This document shows positions 32,279 to 44,585 of a DNA stretch of 64,000 nt, one piece after another (positions within the stretch are counted from its first letter, which is position 1; each line of letters opens with the position of its first letter). This stretch comes from Amia ocellicauda. Its lineage: Eukaryota > Chordata > Actinopteri > Amiiformes > Amiidae. Where the stretch lies: positions 1 to 64,000 of the forward strand of contig NW_027102661.1 in NCBI RefSeq assembly GCF_036373705.1, in the 5' to 3' direction. Both the position numbers and the translations under genes were made by a program. The notes beneath the pieces were generated by a model. It had not been told where the DNA came from. It was given only the letters and a program-made list of their open reading frames with translations, and did not search any database.

Positions 32279-32766
32279 ATGGCTACCTCGAGGGGTTATG
32301 TAGATCCTAGCGCCAATGTGGATTATTACAAGATGCAAGATGGAACGGCTTGCCCGGTTTTGTAGGAGCCCCCACAATGTATGGCGCCGGTCTAGGAGGA
32401 CTCTTTCGTGGTCTCTTTAGAATGGCCGTACCCCTGCTTAAGAGAGGCTTTGCTATAGCCAGACCCCACTTGAAATCAGCGGCTAAAAATATTGTTAGTG
32501 ACGTGTTCACCAATGTTATGAACCGGGCAGCTAGCCATGAGCATCAGGAGGGTTCGGGTCTCATGGTAATGGCGAGGAGGGGGGGTAAAAGAAGAAACAG
32601 CATGTGTCCACCAGGGCGACGATGATCCGTGGCTAACAAAAAACGAAGAATCTCTCATTCTCCAACATATCGTGGAAACACTCGGAGAAGGAAGCAGCAC
32701 AAGAAAAAACCTGCAAAAAGAAAGTCTCAAAGAAAGAAAAATAGAGCCTCAGGATACATCTTTTAA
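32279..32766 (+). pseudogene. Basic core-like protein, E3 copy
   Basis: Carries the codon-20 frameshift seen in E2 and E4 plus its own TGA at about 32623 in the Arg-rich part. Confidence 0.85.
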
Positions 32767-32768
32767 AC

Positions 32769-34076
32769 ATGTCTTTTTTCCACAGTCTATCGGAAGTATG
32801 CGTCAAATCAGAACTGGATCTGTTTACAGTTCCATACACTCAAACGAGTATAGATAAGATCATATATGTAGAGATTCCCCCTCTATCTGCAATTTCAAAC
32901 ACGGCCCCTCTGGAGTTTTTTATAGCTGGCAATGGCGAGGATTATACTGATTTGAATAACACATTTATTTTAATGAACTGTAAAGTGACTGATTAGGATG
33001 GCGATGCAATCGAGAAGACGGCCATCGCTGGGGTCATCAATTACCCGGTGGCCACCATGTTTTCACAGGTGGATGTGACCCTAAGAGATCGGCTCATTAG
33101 TCAAAGCAGCAATACTTACCCCTATAGAGCCATGATGGAGTGTAAACTTAATTATAGTGAGGAGACCCTAAGCAAACAGTTCAGCCCCGGCCTTTTCTTC
33201 AAAGACATCTCGGAAGCTATGGACGACAAGGATCCAGAGGGACTCAATAAGGGTTTGCAAAAAAGAACTGCCTCTTCAACAGAAGGGAGGACCTTTGAGC
33301 TAATGGGGCATATCCATGCAGACATATTTTTCCAAGAAAAACTCATGCTCAACGGGGTAGACATAAAAATTAAAATGATCCGTAGTAAAAGTGCTTTTTG
33401 TCTGATGACCCCTGATACGGAAAAATATAAACTGACCATATTATCGGCCTCGCTGTTTGTGAAAAAAGTGTCCGTCTCCCCGGCGGTTAAACTAGGACAC
33501 GCGCAGGCGTTAATGACGGCAAACGCCGAGTACCCGATCGAAAGAGTCTATATGAAAGTACACAGTATCCCCGCAGGGACACGGGTGATGAACCAGGAAA
33601 ATCTGTTTCTAGGACAGCTCCCAAAACAGGTTATTATAGGTCTTGTGGATAATGATGCATTTACCGGGGTTTACAACAAGAACCCCTTTAACTTTAAACA
33701 TTATAACGTGGAATTTATAGTATTGTACGTCGATGGTGTGCAGGTTCCATCCAGACCTTTTCAACCTGACTTTGAAAACGGCAATGCGGTTCGTGAATAT
33801 TACAGTCTAGTACTGGCTAAGGGTCGCCATCTCAAGGATCAAACTCTGCTGATCGATCGCCGGGAATACTGCAGCGGTTACACCCTGTACGGTTTCAACC
33901 TGGCCCCTGACGAAGAGTGTGGACAACATTTTTCACTGATGAAGACGGTCAATATGCGTTTGGAGATGCGTTTCAAGCAGCCTCTACCACGCACTGTAAA
34001 TATGGTCGTGTATGCTGTGTTTGACAACATTATTGAGGTGCATCAGAGGAGAAACGTTCTGTATGATTATTATTAA
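32769..34076 (+). pseudogene. Major capsid (hexon-like) protein, one stop codon (E3)
   Basis: 435 codons, in one frame apart from TAG at 32994-32996, the stop also present in E1 and E2. Everything after it is open, with the family motifs listed for E2. Confidence 0.93.
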
Positions 34077-34077
34077 A

Positions 34078-34635
34078 ATGAACACCAGAGAGCTCAACCA
34101 CATCATGAATGCCCTGGCCGGCTCACGGAAACTGTTTCAAGGAGTCTACGCCTGCGATCAGCTGCCTAAATTTAAGATCAAGAATTTACCTGCAATGTAC
34201 ATAATCAACACACACCCTAAAAATATGCCCGGAGAACATTGGCTGGTTATTTATCTAAGGGAGGACCAACGTGGTGAATTTTTTGATTCCTATGGAAACC
34301 CCCCAGATTTCAGACCTTTCCCTCGGAAGATCAATAACTTTCTGCTCAACAACTGTCAAGAAACCATTTACAGCTGTCGTCAAGTACAAAGTCTTCAGAC
34401 CTTCACTTGTGGTCAACACTGTGTGTTTTTCTTATATAATAGATCTAAAGGAAGGTCATACCCCGATATTATGGCCTTGTACAGTGAGGATTTAGGCCAA
34501 AATGATAAAAAAGTGGCAGAGTTTGTCAGGACACTGTGGACCCCCCCTTATAACACAATGACTTACGACCCTAGCCAGCCATGTATACAGATGGGGTGTT
34601 CTTGTGAGGATTTTAATAGATGTCATGCGTGTTAA
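34078..34635 (+). CDS. Adenain-type cysteine protease (E3)
   Basis: Intact 185 residues with His54, Asp70, Gln107 and Cys111. It differs from E2 at a few surface-type positions (for example a Gly-to-Cys near residue 100). Confidence 0.92.
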   Translation: MNTRELNHIMNALAGSRKLFQGVYACDQLPKFKIKNLPAMYIINTHPKNMPGEHWLVIYLREDQRGEFFDSYGNPPDFRPFPRKINNFLLNNCQETIYSCRQVQSLQTFTCGQHCVFFLYNRSKGRSYPDIMALYSEDLGQNDKKVAEFVRTLWTPPYNTMTYDPSQPCIQMGCSCEDFNRCHAC

Positions 34636-34814
34636 GGTGAAAAAATAATGAAAACAGCCTTTTAATCATTAGTTTTGTTTTTATTCAACACAATTCTTAT
34701 ACAAAGCAGGGGTTATGTTATAAATAAATGTACAACATTTGAAAATAAAAAAAATAAAATAAAAAATTGTTTGTCGGGTCATTATTTACAGGGGAGACAA
34801 ATAAAAACATGAGA

Positions 34815-35558
34815 TTAATAAGCTTCCCAACGATGGATAGATCCTGAGGATGGTCGCTCAGCACGGTCAGAGTAATGAGATATCGGAGTCAGATCAGGCT
34901 CCACCTCTTTACACAGACGGATTTTTTGTCGCGTTTCCTGGTTAGGAACTGTGGATTGGGGCATGTTCAGACAGGCCATCGCCTGTAGGAAAGCATTCCA
35001 GCCTACAGGTCGGCGACTATCGGGTACCTTATTAGTGCTAGTGACACTCTTCAACAAATCAAACATGTGTGAACCTTTGATCAGTTGTCCTTTAAAAACA
35101 AATTCACCCTGTTCATTCCAAGCCGTTACCCGCGGTTTCTGAAGCATTTTGTGCAGGATATATTCTGCATGTCTTTTGCTTCTGGCCGGCATGTTTCTCA
35201 AAACATCCGTTACAACATCTCCCTCTGAACTCTCAACAGGTTCGGTCACCGCAACATCTTTATCAACCGTTCCCCCCGCATCAGCCCCAGAACCATTTTC
35301 TTGAGAGGCCATGGTTAAAGTTAAAATGTTTTGATCTTTTTCACCCTGTCTAACCAGACGGAGGTAGCGCTGTAACGTGTTGGTATACAACTGGGCTTTG
35401 GAATACTGATTTAAATCGGCCCTGGCCTGTATAGCTTTCATTTCAGAGTCCAGGTTGTTTTCGGCCGTTTGTCTAATGGGCTCTGGCCCGACAACATTTT
35501 TTCTCAGTTTCTCAAGCTGCTCCTGAGGGATCAAAAACATTTTCTGAGCATATTCCAT
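34815..35558 (-). CDS. Conserved Maverick protein of unknown function (E3, intact)
   Basis: 247 residues. The N-terminal MFLIPQEQLEKLR region and the DLNQYSKAQLYTNTLQRYL helix (about 45-70) are followed by an acidic Gly/Ser linker (about 80-115). A C-terminal domain has SKRHAEYILHKM and VTAWNEQGEFVFKGQLIKGS (about 130-170). This two-part layout recurs in many Mavericks next to the ATPase and small basic genes, and a virion function is often supposed but not shown here. Its ATG is two bases from the stop of the small basic gene at 35561, so the leftward genes are tightly packed. Confidence 0.75.
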   Translation of the reverse strand: MEYAQKMFLIPQEQLEKLRKNVVGPEPIRQTAENNLDSEMKAIQARADLNQYSKAQLYTNTLQRYLRLVRQGEKDQNILTLTMASQENGSGADAGGTVDKDVAVTEPVESSEGDVVTDVLRNMPARSKRHAEYILHKMLQKPRVTAWNEQGEFVFKGQLIKGSHMFDLLKSVTSTNKVPDSRRPVGWNAFLQAMACLNMPQSTVPNQETRQKIRLCKEVEPDLTPISHYSDRAERPSSGSIHRWEAY

Positions 35559-35560
35559 TA

Positions 35561-35896
35561 TTAACCCACTCTGGAAGCTAGAAGACTGGTTAGGAAAGGC
35601 ACGGCTATGCTCAACAGCGGTCCTATAAAACCCCCGGTTTGATTAATCTTCTTTCTTTTTCTTTTAATAGAATACTTCTTATTAGCGATGATCTTGATAA
35701 CCGCTTTTTGTTTTTTGAGTTTAGAATGTTGAGAAGGGGTTAGGGGTATATTACCGCGTAAGATGTTAAAAGCTATTTCACACAGGGTCTCGATCAAATC
35801 CGAGGGGGCCCCTGCCAGCACAGCTTTCCTATGGCGCGGGCTCCCCTCAAATAACATTTGCAAAAGCGGCAGATTTCTTTTAATCCGAACAGACAT
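35561..35896 (-). CDS. Small basic protein with hydrophobic C-terminus (E3)
   Basis: 111 residues, open; differs from the E2 copy by a Thr-to-Pro change in the IPLT segment. Confidence 0.75.
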   Translation of the reverse strand: MSVRIKRNLPLLQMLFEGSPRHRKAVLAGAPSDLIETLCEIAFNILRGNIPLTPSQHSKLKKQKAVIKIIANKKYSIKRKRKKINQTGGFIGPLLSIAVPFLTSLLASRVG

Positions 35897-35902
35897 TCTT
35901 AT

Positions 35903-36571
35903 TTATTTCCTTTTCTTTAGCACATACACTGCCGGCCAATCGGGCGGGCACAAACCTGTTCTGAGGCGAAAGTCTTCTGGGGTTTGTGCTTTTAAGTCCG
36001 CAATCAAGTACCCGTAGGGTTTTTTGGAGGCATCCTCAAATGCCTCCAAAAAGAACTTGGTCTGGTTAGGGTACATTTGACGAGCCAAGACGGTGACCTG
36101 TAGTTTATCTCTGGGGTATTTAAAAATAATTATATAATTGGCATTTAAATTAATAGTGCGGCTTTTTTTACCTTGAAAAAATAGATTTTGAACTAAATAA
36201 ATAATACTTAAATTCCTATGATGAGTGTACTTTGTGAAAGCTTTTTCCACTTCACTGTTGTCACCGGCCTGCTCCATCAGGTCATCAAGGATCACTAGAT
36301 TAGTTTGACCGGGCGGGAACAAGTCATCGTCACACAACGAGGCGGGGAGACCTTGCACAAATTTCAGATTTTTTTTCGAAGCCAAATCATCGTAGAGAGG
36401 TTGCCAGCAAGAGTAACGCCACACTATGTTGTCAAGAGCTTGGGACACGGTTGCGTCCACATCTTCTATGATGTTCTTTATAAGATAGCTCTTCCCCGAA
36501 TTGGAGGGACCGGCTATAATACAGGAGAAAGGGTGTTGAAGTCTGTTATCAAAACCACCGCTAATATCCAT
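35903..36571 (-). CDS. FtsK/HerA-type genome-packaging ATPase (E3, intact)
   Basis: Drives DNA into the preformed capsid. 222 residues with Walker A GPSNSGKS (about 20-27), Walker B LVILDDLM (about 93-100) and a downstream NLSIIYLVQNLF sensor-like strand, as in the A32-like ATPases of Mavericks, adintoviruses and large DNA viruses. The start ATG overlaps the polymerase stop by a few bases (TATGGATATTAG), a compact viral arrangement. This is the only uninterrupted copy in the window. Confidence 0.92.
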   Translation of the reverse strand: MDISGGFDNRLQHPFSCIIAGPSNSGKSYLIKNIIEDVDATVSQALDNIVWRYSCWQPLYDDLASKKNLKFVQGLPASLCDDDLFPPGQTNLVILDDLMEQAGDNSEVEKAFTKYTHHRNLSIIYLVQNLFFQGKKSRTINLNANYIIIFKYPRDKLQVTVLARQMYPNQTKFFLEAFEDASKKPYGYLIADLKAQTPEDFRLRTGLCPPDWPAVYVLKKRK

Positions 36572-39500
36572 AAGGCAGAGTGGTATAATCAGTCTTCAAG
36601 ACTCTTTTATTGTACACCACCCTGAACCGTTTGTTTAGTGATCTATTTTCCAACGTGTACCCCTTTTTATTGCGATAGATCTGATTTCCGGCTGTAATAA
36701 TCTCACGAGGAGGCGCGTCTTTCTCGGTTACAAAACTTTCTACCAGGGTCGTCAGAGACTTGATGTTAATGAGCTTGTTGTTACAATGTTTCAGAGTGAA
36801 ACCCTTAACTTTCATACAGGTCTTACCCGCAGCCGTTCTGTATGCGTAAGTCTTAGGACCCCCTGAAACAAACTCCACTATGTGGTCCTGAGGATCTAGT
36901 TCGCTCGTTAACTCCCCAAGGTAGTCCCCGAGGGGAGGGACCCAATCCCCTGGCCTGGTGACAAAGATTACAGAGTCAGTATCATGATAGAGCGTGCGTT
37001 CCTGCAACTGATCCATTAAGTTGTACAGTTCAAGCCGGGCGTAAGCCGTGGTAAAAACCGCTATGAAAACATTAACGTTCCCCTGTTTGGTGGGGAAATC
37101 TTTAGGGGCCCTCCACTGGACCTGTGCCACGTGGTCATTTAAGAATTGAAAGTGTGATACTGCATGTTGTTTGGAAAACATAAATTCTATAAACTGTTCA
37201 GGGGTTTTAATCAAGGTTGTGTTTAGACGGTAATTTCTTTCCCCAAACTTACCCCACAGACTGTTTAAAATCAGTTTGGACATTTGTCTCTTGGCGGGGT
37301 TTACAGTTATGTTCCCCGGCTCTAGACGGATCCCTTCCTTTTCAAAATATTGCTGAACGTATCGCTCTTTGGCCGCGGAGTCAACACACCATGAGGGATA
37401 GCCCGATGCCTCCTGTTTCCCTTTCAGATGGGTCATAATGTAATCAGCAAAAAGAGTATCAGGTTTTTCAGAAAAATGCCAAACCTCATACACCTTACCG
37501 ACTCTGTAACCTTTCTCCACCGCCTTGTCAAGCTCAATGCTACACCAGACACCCGTCAGCGCTCTCTCTTCATCACTGTGCAGACAAGAGGTAGTTTGAT
37601 TTTCAGTTTCCACACACGTTCTACACAGAGGGAACATCAATTTTCCCGAACACCTGTAAGGCAACACGGGTAAGAACAGCTCGCGAGGAGGGTACATGGT
37701 GACTTTGATCAAACCAAAGTAATGTCCGATTTCGAGAAAGTCACGATAAACAATGGTTGGACGCCCCACCGGGTACATTTTGGTCTTGTTGACATAAGGG
37801 TACAGACTGGTGAAATCATAGTAATCTACTCTCTCACCCTCCTTTACCTCATAATGTAAACAGAGGGCGTTGGTACGACCCCCAAATAACGCATCCCGGG
37901 GCTCTAGACGTTCAGGAAAGTCCAAGGTTTCCATAAACCGTTGTACCCCCGCATCCTGTTGCTTCAGGGTCGTCCACTCGTGTTCCCAAATCACCAGCAC
38001 GTTCAAACCATAGGTGTTTTTTAAAGTTTCAATTCGTTCCTGGAAATCATAGTACATATCACCGCAGAGTTTTTGTGTTACGGGGTTAAAGGTGTTTGGG
38101 TCGAAGCACTGAGGACAGCCATGGTAAATACAACCAGCAAACTCATAAGCGGTACGCCGCCCGGACACGTTGCTAAAACCGTCTAAGTAGTAAGGCCCCA
38201 TTTTGACTTCCCCTTGATTTAAAGCATGTCTGATGAAGATGTTATCCCGGGCACTCAGGTATTCCAGCCACTGTATGGAGACAGTCGAAAAGTTCTTTTG
38301 TCTAGCACGATAGTTGTCAGAAGTGGTGACCGCTATAGTGTTTTTCTGCAAGAAATTGGACCGATACATTTTCATGCAGAGAGACGCTATGGTCACACTT
38401 TGCAAAGGGTCGAGACCCGATGTGTTGATAACCTCGGCGCAGAAACGCACACAGGCTTCTTTAAGGATCACCACATCATTTTTACAATAAGCGGCCATCT
38501 CTTCTCGGAAATCAAAAACACCTCCCTTAACCGTATTGTACCATTTAAAGAATTCCTCCCTCTCATGAGACATCATAGTATCAACCCCATAATAAGAGGC
38601 GGGCGGGTAGGACCCTCGATAATTTTGAGTGTCCTTAGTATTAAAAAAATGGCAGAACCAACCTTTCTTCTGAGCCTCAAAACCCAGAGCCTTAGGCAAA
38701 GCGCTCAATTTCATGGGGAGGAAATTTAACGAGTCTATGTAACGTTAGTTGAAAGCTTCGTCGGTGAAACACATGATCTTGCTACCCTGAGCTATTATTT
38801 TTGGGGTCACCCCATTTTCCACCAGATACTTCATCAAAATGTAAGAATCATAACCCTTAGCATTGTGGGCAATAAATGTGTAATTGAGGTATTTTGGACC
38901 GCGATACCGCGTAATGATTTCCCTGACACAACTCTCACCGCTAGCTGACCACTCACGATCCAACATGTCAATACAGTGTATATAATTAGCAACGTGGACC
39001 CCGTTTTCTTGCCGGCATTCAAAAGCAAAAAAGACATACCGGTTGTGCGGCGGCTCCTTTTTAACCGGCTGAATAAAGCACTGGTGTTCGGACCCCGGGG
39101 TTAAATCAGCATTACAGATCCTGCATCTCGGCTCCAGACATTTGTGTGGTTTAACCTCATGAAAACGGTACTGGAGGCAACACTGCGGGCAATATTTAGT
39201 TTGATCACAATAACTCAGTTTTTTAACCCCCTCAGCAGCGGCCCTCTGTACCTTATGCTCGGAAAAACAGAACGCAGAGAGACAAATCCTTAAGCAATCT
39301 TTTCATCGGATGGTAGGGGCCAAACCCTTACAACATTGGGGATTGAATCAGACGTTACAGTAACCGTCACAGCGGTGCTTAAGCTTATCATTGAAGGCCT
39401 TATAACAACAATGACAAACATACGAACAACCCAAAAAAGCCGTCAAACTCTTTATTCCAAAGTAATGACTATCACTTAGGAAGAGAAACAGTGTCTGTGT

Positions 39501-40789
39501 ATGGGTTTCAGGATGTGTCTGAAATTTCACAAATACTTCCTTTACCTCACAATGGTACCACACAACAATTTTTAAAGACAACAACTCCTCAAACTTGGTG
39601 ATGTCTGAAAAGGCAACCATCTGTTGAGAGTTTAAGCCGGCCCTCTGATGAAGCATTAAAGCCTCTTGCAGAGCTTGGGGTTCAGGCATGTCGGGGGTGA
39701 GTAATTTTATTAAACTGTAAGCAAAACAGAGCTTATTGTCCCCACTGGAACTCACCACTAATTGCCTGAGCTTGGTCCTAATTATGTCGTTCTTCAAGCA
39801 TTTCGACAGACTTCTAAGCACCCCACCCTCAGGGTTACGAACCACATTCATTACCAGAGACAGACTTTCATCAGCTATGATGGCTGCGTTACTTTGCAAT
39901 AATGCTTCGATTTTAGCCAGACGTCTAAATTATCTCCACTCAGCATTACAGATAGGTTGCTAAACAAATCATCCCCTCTGAGTTCTAACTGTACAACATC
40001 TCGAGGTCTGACCCTTTCAGCAACCTGTTCAAGCATTTTCTGCAAGGCCTCGTATATGTTGACAAATATTTCTGCATAATTGTCACAATTTAAAAGTTCT
40101 GCAAAATTAAAACGCTGAATCATTTCAAAATTGTTATAGGCCGGTCTATCTATAATCACGGGATCACTGGTACTCTTGGACACATCATCATTTTGAACAA
40201 AGCCTTCACCCCCTACATTCTCACAGAGCATGTCCTCCACAGCCTTATCAGTCCCAGAACCCTCCAAATTCCGAACACCCCCACTGCTGACATCTACAAA
40301 ACCCCCTTTTTGAGGAGGCTCATTTAAAGCCTGTAAAAGTCCTTCAAAGATATCCAACCGGTTAATGTCAAGACCCTCCTCTATAGTGATGGCTGCTTCT
40401 GCCGCCATCCTGTGTTCTAATTGTCTCAAATCATTTATAATAGGGGCAGAATTTGGTCGGGGTAGCTCCTCCAAAGCCTCCACCATTTCAAACAAATCGG
40501 GGTGAACTAGGGGGTGAACCTCTATAAGCGCTACCGGTGGGAGGTGGTTATTTAGATCATTGACCATCTGTAACAGGTCGGGGTTCACCGGTAAGTCTGT
40601 TAATTCACATTCTATCGGTGGTAATTGGGGGTTATTTAAATCATTTATCATTTGTAATAGTTCCAGGTTCATTGGGACATCAGAGGAGTTCACAACAGGG
40701 CCGGGGATGTTCTCTCGGGAAGGTCTTTTTGGGGCCCTAGCTTGTTCATAATCCTTTAGTTTGTGAGTTCTTTTACCAAGTCAGGACAT
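36561..40789 (-). pseudogene. Protein-primed-type DNA polymerase B (E3)
   Basis: Expected to replicate linear element DNA from its termini. An extended N-terminal region (40789-39875) with three leucine-rich LPP repeats is followed by a Cys/His-rich part, the 3'-5' exonuclease and the polymerase. The longest open piece (36561-38714, 717 codons) has motif A DFTSLYPYVN, motif B KLILNSLWGKFGE and motif C YHDTDSVIF. Exonuclease II is FIAHNAKGYDSY; exonuclease I is FFAFEC, with its Asp lost. Lesions also found in E2 and E4 are TGA at codon 3, a frameshift near 39885 and TAA at 38748-38750. Two further stops (about 39304 and 39347) are E3-specific. Confidence 0.92.
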
Positions 40790-40855
40790 TTTTTAATTTA
40801 TTTTTTATTTTTCCAACAACACACAATAGTAAGGCGTTTTGTGTCTATTAAAACA

Positions 40856-42896
40856 TTAAATACGGTACAATTCGTTAGTAAGGGTATTAATAAGGGTGTT
40901 TTGGCTCTCTATCAGCAGGTTTTGCCCCACTAACACAAGTCTTTGATTTTGTAACAAAGTATGTAGCAACTCATGCCGACCTTCAGGAAGAAGCTCCGGG
41001 GGCTGGTGGCCTGGCTCAGCTTCAAAGGATGGTCGCTCCGGTAAATCTCGGTCGAAGGAGGTAAGGAGCGAGTGTATACTCATTGACGGAGACCAAGAAG
41101 GCCTTTGCGGTGACACCCTGGCCAAGCGCGGGGTACTGTTCCGCGTTTCTGTAGCCAAGAAACGGGTCTGGGGGGACGATGTTGAAACCAGGCCGTCGTT
41201 GGGTGGTGTGTCAGCCCTGACTGACGGCGACCCCTGAGGTTGTTGGATGCCTGTATTTGTTCCGCCCGACAATGCGGCGGGCTGAATCTGGGGTGTAGAA
41301 TTACCCCCAGAAGGCTGTGGCCTGAGTAGATGTTGGGGGGTCTCCAAGACCACCGTGGGGGATCCTCTCGGTGATCTCACCGGGAAAGATGTTTGATCCC
41401 ACTTAGACGGGGTAATTGTCCTCAATAGCTCATCCACAGAATGACTATCCCAAGAGTCTTGGGAAGAATAAAAATATACATTACATTTACATCTTTAAAC
41501 GGCGACAGAAATCAAACTTAAAACAACATGTCCAGGACATTCAAAACCTTTAGCTTTTTTAGACCTTTGAAAATAGCCTTAGACATTCACTACAACGCCT
41601 TATTATTTACAGACAATATATTTATTAGGACTTGATAATAAATGTAAAACAGAGAAGCCGCTGTAAATAAACTGTTTCTTAAATGTTTCTTTAAAAACTG
41701 TAATATTGTTAATAAAACACACACACACACAACAACATTTCATTTTTAAACGAACCTTCCAAGTGTAAACGCTTCCTGATCCCGGGACTTCCTGTTTCAC
41801 AAACGTTTTCACGATCTGTTTAAATATTAAATACAATGAACACCTTCAAGCCTTTTCCTACAACCACTTTAAAACAGAAGTATAATAGCGGGAGATAAGC
41901 CAAACAACTTACTAAACCCTTTCGGACGGCTTTACTTCCTAACCAGACGGTACGGCAATCGGTCATTTCTAAACACGTTCCCCAGAAACAAGCCTAGACC
42001 TGTCCGGACTTCTAAAGATCTTTCCCAGAACCCCCCGCCCTACAGGAAACGGTCACCCATCGCTTAAATATTAGCCCTCAACGGGCAAACAAAGCCCTTT
42101 TAAAAACATTAAAGTTTGAAAGATCTTACTTACCTCCACAGAATAATCGTTTCTTATGTTTTTCGGCTGGTTTAGCTTTTTGCACCGCTGTGAAGGTAAG
42201 AGACATGTTTAACCTTTAACCACACCGCTTTATAAAAAGCTTTAACCTCTTACAGGCTGCAGATATATACTCACAGCTATCAGATACCGGGGCTGACGGC
42301 CTTTCAGATTCTTGAAAGGTTACGGTTCTCGAAGGTAAAACGAAACAAGCCCTCGATGTGGAAGGCCTTTCGTTGTCTCGAACCACGTTTCTTAATACTG
42401 TTAGACAGGATAATTTTTTTAAATTAACAAAACTGGACTCAAACATCTTACAGAAACGTTATACAAACAAACAGGGGTTTAGTTCTTACCCGGTCGGCAG
42501 ACAGCCTGTCTAGGGACAACCACTTCTCTTGGTCGATCCTCGGAGACATTAATCACAGGCCTTTCGATAGTTTCTGTGTAATTAAAGAGACCGGCATTAA
42601 TATATATTAAAACGTTTTCATAACTCTAATGAGCCGCTTCAAAACCACACACACCCATGCATAAGAACCCATGAGCGCAAACACAAAAATCTTACCGTCG
42701 TTGTTCCAGATGATCTCCTCAGCGTTGGGAATTAACTCCTGTTGACTGGCTGAAAAATAATTTTACAGAACTTAAAACAGATGTTATAGCCTTATTTACA
42801 ATACATGCACACAACACGCTCTGAGTCAATGAAAATAATCTGAAGACTTGCCTAAAAACTCGTTTAAATCGAATCGCTGATGTTGTTTCCAGACAT
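40856..42896 (-). pseudogene. Spliced right-end gene, E3 copy (exon 1 frameshift)
   Basis: Exon 1 42852-42896 (one base short), exon 2 42696-42749, exon 3 42490-42573, exon 4 42275-42397, exon 5 42134-42187, exon 6 40856-41457. Every splice site and all downstream exons are open; only the exon 1 deletion blocks translation from the usual ATG. Intron 5 (41458-42133) holds no clear gene apart from a possible 60-nt exon. Confidence 0.65.
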
Positions 42897-44162
42897 TGTT
42901 GATCTTTAGTCTTAAATCGAAAGGTCAGTATGAGTCTGTCGAGCTGAAGACCAGACCTTCATACTTATAATGATGGCCACATGCCGGATCTGCTTGTAAG
43001 GCATTGTTCTGGTCTGGCCTTTGTGCCACCCTGTTACCAATTAACATATCAAAACCAACCAATAAAATGACACTGCATCAAATTTCAAATAGAAACCAAG
43101 ATGGAGACGATCTCTCTCCTCTCTACTCTAAACTTTTATTAGAACCTTTTGGTCTCTCAAAAAAACATTTTTAAGCATCAAGACCTATAGTCAACAACCA
43201 CTAAGAATATTTCAGGCCTTTATAAGCGCTAAAAAACAACCTGAGCCTAGAAAATAACTATAAAGATCAAAAATAACTAGCGCTTTTACAGTGATTTTTT
43301 TTTTTTTTTTTATAGCGATGCTTTGTTTGGTATTAAACAAGTCACAAACTACTCAGAACAGCGTTTATCCCCGCAAAAGAGATATTTGGGTTTATTTTAC
43401 AAAGCTTATAAATTATATAGGTTAAAAGTATTCTGAATGTTTTGATACCACACGCCATACCTATTGTTGTCTGAGCACACCCCCGCCCCCCATGGTGTGA
43501 GTGATTTAGCCTTGAGTGTTGTGATCTATTTAGCATTGAGTGATCAGTTGTTTTCATTTTTTAAACGATTCCTTATCATCAGGGATTGAGACTGCTAAAA
43601 TACCTTAAAAGCATATCCTTATCTTAAGTCTAACTCTTATGAGCTTTAAGACCCTAGAATGTATTTAAGTAAAACGACTGAACACATTATGTGAGAGATA
43701 AAACATAACCACAGCTTTTTTTTTTTTTTTTTTACAAAAACAATTAACCTATACACACAAACACCCACACACACACCCTCTTTTTTAATTTAATTTTTAA
43801 TTAAATTTGAGGAGAGAGACAGAGCCAGATACAGTGTGGATAACATAAGTACCCTATGCAAAACAGGCATTGTTAGGACCTGGGATCATAACAGACAACA
43901 GAACTTGTTGAATTTTATAAAATGATTGGGCGAGAGAGAGAGAAAGACAGACAGAGACAGTGTGAATATGATAAACGCACAATTCAAAATTGGCATTGTT
44001 AAGACCTGGGACCATTACAGACAACAGAACTTGTTGATCTTATAACGGTTTAGATTTACTAAACCATTAAATGTATATTTAAAAAAGACCCCCAACCACT
44101 ACAGGAAGAGCCGACCCATTCACACTCTACAGTTGACCAACAAGAACAACAAGAACAACAGG

Positions 44163-44347
44163 TTATGGGCGGCCTTGTTGTTCAGGGTTTTATGGGTGTA
44201 CACTTTCTGACGGATATGACGTAGGAATAATTAAGGAAATAACTCTACCTAAAATCACGCCCCCCAATTATGACGTAGGAATATTAATAAGCTTAGGGCA
44301 TACGTCATAACAAAATAGGCCGCGCCCAAAAAACCCAACTATCTACT
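44163..44347 (-). repeat. Right terminal inverted repeat of E3
   Basis: 185 bp matching the E2 right end. The 1.27 kb before it (42897-44162) repeats the AT-rich, gene-free right-end region with the 88-bp direct repeat. Confidence 0.93.
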
Positions 44348-44585
44348 CATAAGAGTAACAGCAATGTCGCCGATCCTGCTACGGTCGTATTGTAACAGCA
44401 ACAACATGTATCGATTTTAAAAGTGTCAGTTCCAGCGCCTCGCAAAGCTACCCTTCTGTGATCGTTTGTTCTCTAGGTCAGGCTTTCTTGACACTCCGAG
44501 GAAGAGAAAACCCGTGGCCCGTGGGCCAGCCTGTGAGATAAAGGTTTCTATTTTCACTGACCTATTTTGCATTGCTCAAGGGCAA
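44348..44585 (-). repeat. Deleted tRNA-array remnant between E3 and E4
   Basis: Starts with CATAAG (44348-44353) and the usual spacer, but jumps near 44512 to sequence that normally lies beyond the tRNA gene, so the tRNA-Val(CAC) gene is missing. It ends at the E4 junction. An open frame from 44466 runs through this remnant into the ORF1 fragment and is accidental. Confidence 0.85.

Larger units (their letters stand above)
28650..44347 (+). mobile_element. E3: Maverick/Polinton lacking its left end
   Basis: 15.7 kb from within ORF1 to the complete right inverted repeat, followed by CATAAG. Its left junction (GGGCAA then GAGGATCC) is identical to that of E4. Open genes are ORF2, protease, the conserved protein at 34815, the small basic protein and the ATPase. 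The region up to about 32.6 kb is nearest to E4 and from about 32.77 kb nearest to E2, so it looks recombinant. Confidence 0.95.

Noticed and set aside
38226-38729. 167-codon plus-strand frame (also 21506-22009 and 54129-54632)
   Set aside because: Antisense to the polymerase exonuclease region; a shadow of its codon composition.
42216-42446. 76-codon frame (also 58119-58349) as an independent gene
   Set aside because: Its middle coincides with exon 4 of the spliced gene in the same frame, and both ends run into introns, so it is better explained as an exon.
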